Below are positions 24,316 to 34,779 of a stretch of 64,000 nt of DNA, in pieces; position 1 is the first letter of the stretch; every line of letters begins with the position of its first letter. Origin of the DNA: Sandaracinus amylolyticus (GTDB taxonomy: Bacteria > Myxococcota_A > Polyangia > Polyangiales > Sandaracinaceae); the NCBI RefSeq assembly GCF_000737325.1, contig NZ_CP011125.1, forward strand, positions 806,001 through 870,000. The letters are read 5' to 3'. Position numbers and translations under genes: made by a program. Under the pieces are notes generated by a model that was not told the origin of the DNA, ran no database searches, and saw nothing but the letters and a program-made list of their open reading frames with translations.

Positions 24316-25794
24316 TCAGCGCGGGGCCCACGGCAGGACGCTCGATGCTTCGCCGCGCAGCGTGAGCGTGAACGGGCCTGCGGTCGCCTCGTCGGGCACG
24401 CCGATCCACACGCGGTGCGTGCCCGCGCTCCAGAGGTGCCTCGCGCGGGCCGCGCGCACGCACTCGAACGTGCGATCGGGATGCTCGACGACCGCGAACG
24501 GTGCGCTCTCGCCGGCGAGCGCGAAGACCACGTCGCGCGCCTCCGCGAGCTGGAGCGCGACGTGCGGGCGCATGCCGATCAGTCCGCCCGGGCAGTCCGC
24601 GCCGATCGCGCTCGGCGAGACCTCTTCGTGCGCGCTGCCCTCGATCGTGATCTCGCCCGCGCCGAGCTCGCGCGTGCCGTGCTCGGGTGCGGCGTCGCGA
24701 TCGATCACGTGGGCGCTCACGTCGAGCGAGTAGGGCACCGGCGTCGCGCTCTCGGCGTACGTGCCGATCCACACCGGGTGATCGCCGGCGCGCAGGAGCG
24801 TCGCGATCTGCGGCTCGTTGCCGTGGCCCGAGTCGTCGTCGCACTTCACGGTGCCGTCGGGCTCGCGGACGAGCATCACGAGATCGCTCTGGCTGCTCGC
24901 GTGGAGGCGCACCGCGGCATCCCGCGCGAGGCGCAACGTGAGCTGCGGCGCGATCGGGAGGTAGCCGCGGCAGCTCGCGTTCTGCTCGCTCGCCGCGGTG
25001 ACGGGCTGCACGGTGCCGCTGATCGCGCGGGTCACGTCGGGACCCTCGACGATCGGGGTGCCCGCCGACGCGGCCGCCTCCTCGGGCGTCATGCGCGCGG
25101 TGATCGCGAGCGTGAAGTCGATCGACTCGCCGTGGGAGTACGTGCCGACCCACACCCGCGTGTCGCCGGGCGGCACCGTCGCGGAGATCAGCGGGTTCAG
25201 CGAGCCTCCGCCGTCGTCGTCGCACAGCACGCGACCATCCGGGGTGACCACGAGCATCACCATGTCGCCCGAGACCGCGCGCGGCGCGATGCGCAGCGAC
25301 GTCGGGCGCGTGGAGCGCAGCACGAGCTGCGGCGCGTCGGGCACGTAGCCGCGGCACTGGTCGGGCGTGCTCGTCGTGCCGCGCGTGGTGAGCGGCGGGA
25401 GCGCGGGCTCGGGCGTCGCGTCGAGGTCGACGAGGCCGAGCGAAGGCGCCGCGTCGTGCGAAGGGCCGCATCCGATCCCGGTCAGGCGCACGAACGCGAA
25501 GATCGCGCCGCCGACGCCGAGCGCGATCACGAGGTACTTCGGGATCTGCGAGGGCGCCTTCCGGTCGTGGCGCAGCATCTCGACGCGACGCCGCTGCGAC
25601 TCGCGCGCCTCGGCGGCCTTGACCTCGAGCTCCTTGCGCTTGCGCTCCTCCGCGATGCCGAGCTGCTCCTCGAGCTCGCTCACGCGCGCCTTCAGGCGAT
25701 CGCGCTCCTCCGCGACGTCGCGCTGCGCGTCGAGCTCGCGCTCGAGGATCTCGATGCGCGCGCGGAGCGCGTCGGTGTCGTCGCGGAACGCCAT
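24316..25794 (-). CDS. Membrane-anchored coiled-coil protein with three PPC-like repeats
   Basis: 492 residues. The first ~75 form a charged coiled coil (IEILERELDAQRD..., RLKARVSELEEQ) that is probably cytoplasmic. One hydrophobic segment follows (about 87-106), then an extracytoplasmic part with three related beta domains starting at about 147 (CRGYVPDAPQL), 268 (CRGYLPIAPQL) and 400 (CPGGLIGMRP). Each ends in a motif like VWVGTY or VWIGVP. This pattern fits bacterial pre-peptidase C-terminal-like domains that have lost any protease. Function unknown. Its start is 4 bp after the stop of the TPR-PEGA gene, so they form one operon. Confidence 0.7.
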   Translation of the reverse strand: MAFRDDTDALRARIEILERELDAQRDVAEERDRLKARVSELEEQLGIAEERKRKELEVKAAEARESQRRRVEMLRHDRKAPSQIPKYLVIALGVGGAIFAFVRLTGIGCGPSHDAAPSLGLVDLDATPEPALPPLTTRGTTSTPDQCRGYVPDAPQLVLRSTRPTSLRIAPRAVSGDMVMLVVTPDGRVLCDDDGGGSLNPLISATVPPGDTRVWVGTYSHGESIDFTLAITARMTPEEAAASAGTPIVEGPDVTRAISGTVQPVTAASEQNASCRGYLPIAPQLTLRLARDAAVRLHASSQSDLVMLVREPDGTVKCDDDSGHGNEPQIATLLRAGDHPVWIGTYAESATPVPYSLDVSAHVIDRDAAPEHGTRELGAGEITIEGSAHEEVSPSAIGADCPGGLIGMRPHVALQLAEARDVVFALAGESAPFAVVEHPDRTFECVRAARARHLWSAGTHRVWIGVPDEATAGPFTLTLRGEASSVLPWAPR

Positions 25795-25798
25795 CGGA

Positions 25799-26794
25799 TC
25801 AGAAGCGCCCGTCGAGCACGAGGCCCGCGTGCTGCGGACCGATCGCGGGCAGCACGCGGAGCGCGGTGGGCTGCGCCTCCATCAGCTCGGGCTCGGGCAT
25901 CGCGCCCCAGTCGGTCACGAAGATCAGCACGATCGAGGTGACCGCGAAGAGGCCCGCGACGCCGTACATCACGTCGGCGGCGAGCGCGAAGTCGCGGATC
26001 TCGGCGCGGCGCGCGCTGGGATCGAGGCCGCATCCCGCGGTGTCGCGGCACGCTTCGGCGTCCTGGCTGAGCGTCATCGCGTTCACGCCGAGCCCGATCG
26101 CGATGCCCAGCGACGCGACCGCGAGCGCGGTGCTCGTGACGAAGAGCGCGGGCGTGACGCCGCGGAAGTCGGAGAGGCGCGCGAGCTCCAGCTCGAGCTC
26201 GATGCGCTGTCGCGACGCGACCTGGATCTCGCGGCGCAGCACTTCGTAGCCCTGCGCGCGCACCTCGATCGTGTGCTGGCCGCCGGGGATGTGGACCTCG
26301 CCGGGCGCGACGCCGACCTGCCACTCGCCGAGCCACACCTCGGCGGTATCGGGGCCGCCCTCCGCGATCGTGATCGCGACGGTGCCGAGCAAGCGCTCGA
26401 GCGCGCGCAGGCTCGCTTCGACCTCGGCGCGATCCTCGGCGCCGTCGCCGCCCTCGTCGAGGTAGCGGCGGTACATGTCGATCGCGAGATCGTAGCGGTG
26501 CAGCTCTTCGTACGCGCGACCGAGGTTGTAGAGGACGAAGAACTGGTTCGGATGTCCTTCGAGCAGCTCGTAGATGCGCTGGAACTCGGCGAGCGCGCCG
26601 CGGTAGTCGCCCTGCTCGAAGAGGCGCTCCGCGCCTTCGTACCGCTCCATCGCTTCGGCGAGCTCGGGCGAGGGCGGCGGCTCCTCGGGCGCGGCGTCGC
26701 TCGGAGCGGCTGCGTCCTGGGCGCGGCCTCGCGATGGAAGCGCGAGCATCGGGACGAGGACGAGCGCGAGAGCGAGCCGGGGCAGGAGTCGCAC
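25799..26794 (-). CDS. TPR and PEGA domain envelope protein
   Basis: 331 residues from GTG 26794, which opens a clear signal peptide (RLLPRLALALVLVPMLALP, cleavage near GRAQ); an ATG at 26851 would add a non-signal extension. Two or three tetratricopeptide repeats follow (YEGAERLFEQGDYRGALAEF, FFVLYNLGRAYEELHRYDLAI), then a PEGA-type segment (VWLGEWQVGVAPGEVHIPGGQHTIEVRAQGYEV) and two hydrophobic helices near the C-terminus. Such TPR-PEGA proteins are common in myxobacterial envelopes as scaffolds; the partner is unknown but is probably the next gene in the operon. Confidence 0.75.
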   Translation of the reverse strand: MRLLPRLALALVLVPMLALPSRGRAQDAAAPSDAAPEEPPPSPELAEAMERYEGAERLFEQGDYRGALAEFQRIYELLEGHPNQFFVLYNLGRAYEELHRYDLAIDMYRRYLDEGGDGAEDRAEVEASLRALERLLGTVAITIAEGGPDTAEVWLGEWQVGVAPGEVHIPGGQHTIEVRAQGYEVLRREIQVASRQRIELELELARLSDFRGVTPALFVTSTALAVASLGIAIGLGVNAMTLSQDAEACRDTAGCGLDPSARRAEIRDFALAADVMYGVAGLFAVTSIVLIFVTDWGAMPEPELMEAQPTALRVLPAIGPQHAGLVLDGRF

Positions 26795-26883
26795 GACGTG
26801 GTTCTCTCGCGTGCGCGTCGTCGCGTCAACAGCCAGGCCGCGAGCGCGCACGCGCGTCGCGCTTGGTGTACCGTCGCGTCGAG

Positions 26884-29157
<2,274 letters not shown>

Positions 29158-29193
29158 GGGGTCGCCGGGCGCCTGGCGTGGGGCATGCGCTGG

Positions 29194-29521
29194 CCGACCG
29201 TGGTTGAGGTTTTTCGCAATGGTTTCGCGGCATCCGGGAGCCGCGAAACCGACCGTGGTTGAGGTTCGCGAGGCCGACGAGCGTCGGATGGCGGCCGCCA
29301 GGCGGCCGCCTGGCGGGCGTCATCGCATGCGACGGCGAGCGAAATCTCCGCGCCCAGTGCGGCTCGAGATCGACCGCGGGCGCGGCTCGTCTGGCCAGCA
29401 GCGAGCGGGTGGGCCGCCTGCAATCGCGGCCCCTCGATCGCGGACAGAAACCGACCGTGGTTGAGGTTTTCCTCAATGATTCCGCAGCGCCCACCCGGCT
29501 GCAAAACCGACCGTGGTTGAG
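29194..29521. repeat. Four copies of an 18-bp core, parts of a ~55-bp repeat, in a 428-bp noncoding block
   Basis: CCGACCGTGGTTGAGGTT occurs exactly at 29194-29211, 29249-29266 and 29451-29468, and as CCGACCGTGGTTGAG at 29507. Copies 1-2 and 3-4 are 55 and 56 bp apart, and the intervening DNA is related (TTTTCGCAATG versus TTTTCCTCAATG, then a GC hairpin), so the true unit is about 55 bp in two pairs. In pair 1 the hairpin is perfect: 29221-29231 pairs with 29240-29250. The block (29158-29585) separates convergent genes and contains no credible gene. Confidence 0.75.
29297..29314. repeat. 18-bp perfect palindrome inside the repeat block
   Basis: GCCAGGCGGCCGCCTGGC is its own reverse complement. 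It lies between the two pairs of 55-bp repeats. It may be part of a terminator or a mobile-repeat remnant. Confidence 0.4.
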
Positions 29522-29540
29522 CTCAGACCGAGCTCAGACC
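29519..29540. repeat. Tandem 11-bp duplication
   Basis: GAGCTCAGACC is repeated exactly twice back to back, at the end of the fourth core repeat and about 45 bp from the stop of the reverse TRAP gene. No function is evident. Confidence 0.45.
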
Positions 29541-29585
29541 ACGCCCGCCACCCCCTCAATCGCAGACGTGGCCACCACCCCGCGA

Positions 29586-30590
29586 TCACTGCTCGCCGAA
29601 CGCCGCCGCCCGCGCGACCAGCGCGGGGTCCGCGATGCGCGACGCGACGCGATCGCGCACCTGACGACCGACCGCGCGCCACGCCGTCACGTCCGCCGGC
29701 GTCGCGCGCGTGATCTGCATCCCGCGCCGCACCATCGCGTCGATCGACTCCTGCTCCGCGCGCGACGCGTTCCGCCGCGCGAGCCCGTGGAACTGCGCGC
29801 CCGTCTCCGTGAGCACCTGCTGCTGCGCGGGCGTGAGCGACTGGAACGTGCGCTCCGAGATCACGCTGCCGCCCACGAGGATCGCGACCGCCGTGTCGCC
29901 CATGTGCGTCGCGTGCGCGCTCCACTGCAGCGCGACCGCCACCGCCGGCGGCGCGAGGAACGTGTCGATGCGTCCCGTCTGCAGCCCACCGAGCACCTCG
30001 GGCACCGAGAGCGACACCGGGTTGCTCCGCACGAAGTCGAAGAGCACCGGCAGGATCACGTCGTCCGAGCGCACCCAGAACCGGCTCGCCGACAGATCGG
30101 TCGGCGTGTGGATCTCGCGGTTCGAGAAGAGGTGCGCCGAGCCCACGTCCGCCCAGCCGAGCATGCGGAAGCCCTGGCCGATCATCCCCTGCTCGATCTC
30201 CGGCGCGAGCGCCGCGCGCGCGGCCTCGACCTGCTCGTAGCGAAGGAACGTGCCCGGCAGCTGGAAAACCAGCGCGGGCCGATGGATCTGCGCGAGGCCG
30301 GTCGACGTCACACCACCCGCGTCGAGGCGCCCCGATCGAATCTTGCGGATCACCTCCGGCTCGTCGCCCTGCACGCCGCCCGAGTAGAAGCGCAGCTGCA
30401 GCGATCCTTCGGTGCGTCGCCGGATCTCGCGGTTCCACGCGTCGAGCCCGCGCATGATGAGCGAGCCGGGCGGCGCGAGCGTCGCGAAGGTGATCGTGCG
30501 TGTCTGCGTGTCCTGCGCGCCCGAGGGCGCGTGGGGCAGCAACACGAACGCGAAGGCGAGGAGAAGAGCGATCAGGGCGCGGATACGCAT
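29586..30590 (-). CDS. TRAP transporter substrate-binding protein, DctP family
   Basis: 334 residues. A signal peptide (IRALIALLLAFAFVLLPHAP, cleavage near SGAQ) precedes a DctP-type solute-binding domain starting ITFATLAPPGSLIMRGLDAWNREI, with the conserved Arg region FWVRSDDVILPVLFDF. These proteins deliver carboxylates to DctQM membrane partners in the periplasm. No DctQ or DctM gene is adjacent, so it is an orphan here. It may serve a transporter elsewhere or act as a sensor. The next gene upstream on the same strand (aldo-keto reductase) is 62 bp away. Confidence 0.87.
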   Translation of the reverse strand: MRIRALIALLLAFAFVLLPHAPSGAQDTQTRTITFATLAPPGSLIMRGLDAWNREIRRRTEGSLQLRFYSGGVQGDEPEVIRKIRSGRLDAGGVTSTGLAQIHRPALVFQLPGTFLRYEQVEAARAALAPEIEQGMIGQGFRMLGWADVGSAHLFSNREIHTPTDLSASRFWVRSDDVILPVLFDFVRSNPVSLSVPEVLGGLQTGRIDTFLAPPAVAVALQWSAHATHMGDTAVAILVGGSVISERTFQSLTPAQQQVLTETGAQFHGLARRNASRAEQESIDAMVRRGMQITRATPADVTAWRAVGRQVRDRVASRIADPALVARAAAFGEQ

Positions 30591-30652
30591 GCGCGCGACC
30601 GTAACACAAGATCGTGAGACGGTTGCTACAGCAACGATTCCTCGCGAAAAGC

Positions 30653-31648
30653 TCAGCGATCACCGCCGATCGCGACGAGCCCTTCCTCGGTGCGATCGGT
30701 CGCGGGCGGCGGCGCCGTCGAGAGCAGCGAGATCGACTCGCGCAGCTCGCACGTCATCCCGATGTCCACCGCGCCGAGCACCGCGTCGAGCTGCGCGACG
30801 CTGCGCGCGCCGAGCAGCGGCGCCGTGACCGCGGGGTGCGACGCGACCCACGCCACCGCGAGCGCCGCCGGATGCCAGCCGTGATCACGCGCGAGCGCGA
30901 CGAAGCGATCCGCCGTCTCGTACACGCTCGGATCGCCGTAACGCACGCGGTAGACCTCCCAGTCGACGAGGCGCCCCGCCGACGGTCGATCGTGCACGCC
31001 GTACTTCCCCGAGAGCAGCCCGCCTCCGAGCGGCGAGTACGGGAACACGGCGAGCCCTTCGTCCTGTGCCATCGGCAGCAGCTCGACCTCGGCCTGGCGC
31101 TTCACGAGGCTGTACATCGGCTGGATCGCCGCGAGCGGCGCCCATCCGCGCATCCGCTGGATGCCGAGCGCCTTGCTCACCTGCCACGCCGCGAAGTTGC
31201 TCACCGCGGGGTAGAGGATCTTCCCGCTCTGCACGAGCTGCTCGAGCCCGCGCAGCGACTCCTCGAGGTCGGTGCGCTCGTCGAAGCGATGCAGGTAGTA
31301 GAGCTCGATGCGATCGGTGCCGAGCCGCCGCAGCGATCCCTCGACGCTGCGCACGAGGTGCAGCCGCGAGCTGCCGCGATCGTTCGGCCCACGCGCACCG
31401 CTCGGGAAGTACGCCTTGCTCGCGAGCACGATGCGATCGCGCTCGCCGCGGATCAGCGCGCCGAGGATCTCCTCGCTGACGCCCTTCTGGTAGATGTCCG
31501 CCGTGTCGAAGAGGTCGATCCCCGCGTCGCGCGCGCGCCGATAGATCGCGGCCGACGTCTCGCGATCGGCCTCGCCGCCGAACGTCATCGTCCCGAGCGC
31601 GAGGCGCGAGACCTTGATGCCGGTGCGCCCGACGAACGCGTGCTGCAT
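30653..31648 (-). CDS. Aldo-keto reductase (Tas/YajO-like)
   Basis: 331 residues of the NADPH-dependent TIM-barrel family. Catalytic-type residues appear in LFDTADIYQKG (Asp, Tyr), LASKAYF (Lys) and YYLHRFD (His). The C-terminal GARSVAQLDAVLGA is the usual cofactor-binding segment. It reduces carbonyls or similar; the substrate is unknown. ATG 31648 is the start, beginning FVGRTGIKVSRLALGTMTFGG; a longer in-frame extension overlaps the upstream gene and is rejected. Its start is 5 bp after the stop of the alpha-E gene, so they share an mRNA. Confidence 0.88.
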   Translation of the reverse strand: MQHAFVGRTGIKVSRLALGTMTFGGEADRETSAAIYRRARDAGIDLFDTADIYQKGVSEEILGALIRGERDRIVLASKAYFPSGARGPNDRGSSRLHLVRSVEGSLRRLGTDRIELYYLHRFDERTDLEESLRGLEQLVQSGKILYPAVSNFAAWQVSKALGIQRMRGWAPLAAIQPMYSLVKRQAEVELLPMAQDEGLAVFPYSPLGGGLLSGKYGVHDRPSAGRLVDWEVYRVRYGDPSVYETADRFVALARDHGWHPAALAVAWVASHPAVTAPLLGARSVAQLDAVLGAVDIGMTCELRESISLLSTAPPPATDRTEEGLVAIGGDR

Positions 31649-31653
31649 CGCGA

Positions 31654-32751
31654 TCAACCCTGCGACTGTCGCTGCGACTGCGACTGCGCCATCGGCATCG
31701 CCACCGACTGCGTCTGCGTCTGGACACGCGCCGGCGGCAGCTGCGACTCCGCGCGCGTGCTCACCGGCCGCGGCGCGAGGAACTCCTCGTAGATCGCCTG
31801 GCCCACACCGTTCAGCTTCGTCTGCAGCGCGTCGATCCACGCGTGCAGCTCCGCGCCGCCGTCACCGAGCACCTTGCTCGCGTCGCCCTGCTCGAGCTCG
31901 GTGCGCAACGTCGCGACGAGCGCTTCCGGAGGCAGCGTGCGACCCTCGAGCGAGTTGCCGGTGATCGCGTGGAGCGAGCGCTCGGCCTTCGTCACGCAGT
32001 AGCGCACCGAGCGCGGGAACTTGTTCTCGAAGAGCAGGAACTCGACGACGCGCTCGGGGACGATGCGCCCGTGGCGCTTGCGGTACATCTCGAGCGCGCT
32101 CGCGCTCTTCAGCAGCGCGGCCCACTGGATCTCGTCGATCGCGCCCGCGAGCGCGCTCCGCTGCGAGAGCAGCAGGAACGCCTTCACGTCGACGATGCGC
32201 GAGGTCTTGTCGGCGCGCTCGAGCAGGCGGCCGAGGCGCCCGAAGTGCCACGCCTCGTTGTGCGTCATCGTGAGGTACGTGACGCCGACGAACGCGTGGC
32301 AATCGTGCTTGATGCGGTCGTAGAGCTCGCCGGGCGACGCGAACGCGGCGACCGGATCGCGCGAGGCCTCTTTCACCGAGAGGTACATCTCGTTGAGCTG
32401 CTTCCACATCTCGCTCGAGATCACCTCGCGCACCGACCGCGCGTTCTCGCGCGCGGCGCGCAGACACGACGCGATCGAGTTCGGATAGCTGCGGTCGAAC
32501 GTGAGGAACTCCATCACGTTCTCGCGCGTCGGTGCGCCGTACTTCTCCTTGAAGAGCGCGTGATCGCCGGTCGTCGCGACGAGCGAGGCCCACGGGCTCG
32601 CGCCGTGATCGGTCGGCGCGTCGAGCGTCAGGTGGAGGTTCACGTCGACGAAGCGCGCGACGTTCTCGGCGCGCTCGACGTAGCGATTCATCCAGTGGAC
32701 CGCGTCGGCGACGCGCGACAGCAGGGGAGGCTCGGACGGCGACAGGCTCAC
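31654..32751 (-). CDS. Alpha-E domain protein (DUF403 type)
   Basis: About 365 residues, mostly helical. LLSRVADAVHWMNRYVERAENVARFVDVN is the hallmark opening of alpha-E proteins; FLTFDRSYPNSIASCLRAARENARSVRE and WHFGRLGRLLERADKTSRIVDVK are further conserved blocks. The family usually travels with a circularly permuted ATP-grasp and transglutaminase-like partners in peptide-modifying systems; none is adjacent here. The C-terminal tail is Gln/Ser-rich (QTQTQSVAMPMAQSQSQ) and encoded by short tandem repeats. GTG 32751 fits the family start; ATG 32829 would add 26 residues. Confidence 0.82.
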   Translation of the reverse strand: MSLSPSEPPLLSRVADAVHWMNRYVERAENVARFVDVNLHLTLDAPTDHGASPWASLVATTGDHALFKEKYGAPTRENVMEFLTFDRSYPNSIASCLRAARENARSVREVISSEMWKQLNEMYLSVKEASRDPVAAFASPGELYDRIKHDCHAFVGVTYLTMTHNEAWHFGRLGRLLERADKTSRIVDVKAFLLLSQRSALAGAIDEIQWAALLKSASALEMYRKRHGRIVPERVVEFLLFENKFPRSVRYCVTKAERSLHAITGNSLEGRTLPPEALVATLRTELEQGDASKVLGDGGAELHAWIDALQTKLNGVGQAIYEEFLAPRPVSTRAESQLPPARVQTQTQSVAMPMAQSQSQRQSQG

Positions 32752-32849
32752 GACACGAGCGTAGAGGACGAGCGCACGACGTGGAAGCTTCGAGATCGCG
32801 CGCAACACACTCGAAACAAGGGCGCGCATCGCGTGTAGGATCGCCGCGC

Positions 32850-33689
32850 ATGCGTGCGTCGCTCTTCTCTCTCGTCGTCGGGTCGGTCACGGTGCTCGCG
32901 TCGCCGCTCGTCGCCCGCGCGCAGCTCGAAGGACATCGCGTGCAGGTCGTGACGTCGAGCGCGCCGAGCGCGGCGGATGCGGCCCGCGTGCTCGAGGTGC
33001 AGCAGGACGGCCTCGACGCGTGCACACGATCGGCGCAGGCGATCGGCGCGTCGACCGAGGCGCGCGTCGGGCTCGCGATCGACGCGCGCGGTCGCACCGC
33101 CGCGCAGGTGCTCGACGCCGCGGCGAGCGAGCCGATCACACGGTGGCGCGCCTGCGTGTCGCGTGCGCTCTCGCGCGTCCGGTTCACGCCCGGCGCCGCG
33201 CGCACCATCGAGGTGCGCGTCGGTTGGATCACACCGCCGCGCGAGCCACCGCTCGGCGCGGTGACGGGCTCGGACGCCGCCGAGCCCGCGCGCTCGAGCG
33301 GCCTCGGAGCGCGCGTTTCCCGCGAGAACGGGCCTCCCACCGAGCCGCTCGGATCGCTGCCCCGCGAGACGATCCGTCGCGTCATCCGCGCGCACATCGG
33401 TGAGGTGCGCGCCTGCTACGAGCGTACGCTCGCGCGTCGGCCGGACGCGCGAGGGCGCGTGGTGGTGTCGTTCATCATCGCCCCCGACGGAGCGGTCCAG
33501 AGCGCGGCGGTCGGGGAAGATGACATCGGTGATGCCGAGCTCGGCGAGTGCATCACGGGCGCGGTGCGTACGTGGGTGTTCCCCGCGCCCGATGGCGGCG
33601 GCGTGGTCGGCATCAACTATCCGTTCGTGCTCGACTCGCAGCAGCGGGGCGGCGCGCGCCCGCCGGTCGAGCCACCCCGCGAGGACTGA
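32850..33689 (+). CDS. Exported protein with AgmX/PglI-type C-terminal domain
   Basis: 279 residues. A signal peptide ends near VARAQ. The C-terminal ~95 residues (LPRETIRRVIRAHIGEVRACYE..., GRVVVSFIIAPDGAVQSAAV, ECITGAVRTWVFPAP) match the AgmX/PglI C-terminal domain of myxobacterial gliding-motility and envelope proteins, related to TonB C-termini. The middle region carries a similar shorter half-repeat (DACTRSAQAIGASTEARVGLAI). It probably works in the periplasm as a protein-interaction module. Followed after 4 bp by a TraB-like lipoprotein, hence an operon. Confidence 0.8.
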   Translation: MRASLFSLVVGSVTVLASPLVARAQLEGHRVQVVTSSAPSAADAARVLEVQQDGLDACTRSAQAIGASTEARVGLAIDARGRTAAQVLDAAASEPITRWRACVSRALSRVRFTPGAARTIEVRVGWITPPREPPLGAVTGSDAAEPARSSGLGARVSRENGPPTEPLGSLPRETIRRVIRAHIGEVRACYERTLARRPDARGRVVVSFIIAPDGAVQSAAVGEDDIGDAELGECITGAVRTWVFPAPDGGGVVGINYPFVLDSQQRGGARPPVEPPRED

Positions 33690-33693
33690 GCGC

Positions 33694-34740
33694 ATGTCGA
33701 TCACGATGCGCCTGCTGCTCGTGCTCTCGTGCTCGCTCTTCCTCGTCGCCTGCGGCGGCGGAGGTGGCGCGCCGCTGCGCGTTGGCGTCGGCGGCGACGT
33801 CACGCGTCAGCACCGCGCGCCCGATCCCGATCCCGTCGCCGATGCGACGCCGCGTGCGTGGCTCTGGGAGATCAGCGGTGGAGGCTCGCTCGCTCCCTCG
33901 TACGTGCTCGGCACGATGCACCTCGGGGTCACACGCCGCCGCGCGCTGCCGCCGCCGCTCGACGAGTTCCTCCAGCAGTCACGCGTCGTCGTGATGGAGA
34001 TCGATCCCCGCGAGCTCGATCGCATGTTCGCCGGAGAAGGCGCGGCCGCCCCGACGTCGAGCGCGGCGCCGCGCCGGGTGTCGCGCCGCGAGTGGCTCGA
34101 TCGCGCGCTCCCTCCCGCGACGTGGCAGCTCCTCGTCGACGAGCTCGGCGCGCGTGTCGCGCCCGACGTGCTGCGCCGCATGCCGCCGGGGCTGCTCTCG
34201 CTCTACCTCTCGCAGGTGCGCATGGCCGAGGTCGAGGCGCTCGAAGAAGGACGCACGCCGGTGCGCGGCGCGGCATCGACGGCGCGGCTCGATCAGTCGA
34301 TCTTCGAGTGGGCCGTCGCGATGGGTCGCCCGGTGATCCCGCTCGAGACGCCGGAGCAGGCGCTCGACGCGCTCGAGCGCGTCAGCCACGGCAGCGCGCT
34401 CGACGGCTTGCGCGAAGTGCTCGAGCGAGCGGACGACGCGCGCGCCGAGCAGGCGCGGCTCCGCGAGGCGTACCTCTCGCTCGACGACGCGCGCACGCGC
34501 GCGCTGCTCGACGAGGAGATGGACGCCGAGACGCGCGAGATCCTGCTCCTCGCGCGGAATCGCGCGTGGATGGAAAACCTGATCCCGCAGATCGAGGAAG
34601 GTCGCGCGTTCGTCGCGGTCGGGCTCGCGCATCTGCTCGGCGAGCAGAGCGTGCTCTCGATGCTCGAGGCGCGCGGGTTCCAGGTGCGTCGCGTCGGCGG
34701 TCGGGAACGCCCGCCCCAGCGCGAGCACGCGCGTCGCTGA
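33694..34740 (+). CDS. TraB/GumN-family lipoprotein
   Basis: 348 residues. Lipobox LVAC then poly-Gly. The TraB/GumN fold is indicated by SYVLGTMHLGVTRRRALP (GTxHxG motif), VVVMEIDPRE, KxLE-like helices and C-terminal FVAVGLAHLLGEQSVLSMLEARGF. The family is linked to Tiki-like metalloproteases, so a peptidase role is possible, though not proven. ATG 33694 begins the lipoprotein signal; the upstream extension is a shadow. It lies in an operon with the AgmX/PglI-type gene; the next gene starts 39 bp later. Confidence 0.85.
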   Translation: MSITMRLLLVLSCSLFLVACGGGGGAPLRVGVGGDVTRQHRAPDPDPVADATPRAWLWEISGGGSLAPSYVLGTMHLGVTRRRALPPPLDEFLQQSRVVVMEIDPRELDRMFAGEGAAAPTSSAAPRRVSRREWLDRALPPATWQLLVDELGARVAPDVLRRMPPGLLSLYLSQVRMAEVEALEEGRTPVRGAASTARLDQSIFEWAVAMGRPVIPLETPEQALDALERVSHGSALDGLREVLERADDARAEQARLREAYLSLDDARTRALLDEEMDAETREILLLARNRAWMENLIPQIEEGRAFVAVGLAHLLGEQSVLSMLEARGFQVRRVGGRERPPQREHARR

Positions 34741-34779
34741 GGGTTCCGCGCGCCCGCGCGTGCAGGTATCGTCGATCGC

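Noticed and set aside
29158-29585. Small protein genes in the repeat block
   Set aside because: Open frames there overlap each other in all directions, share repeated NHGRF-type peptides from the DNA repeat, and lack ribosome sites.
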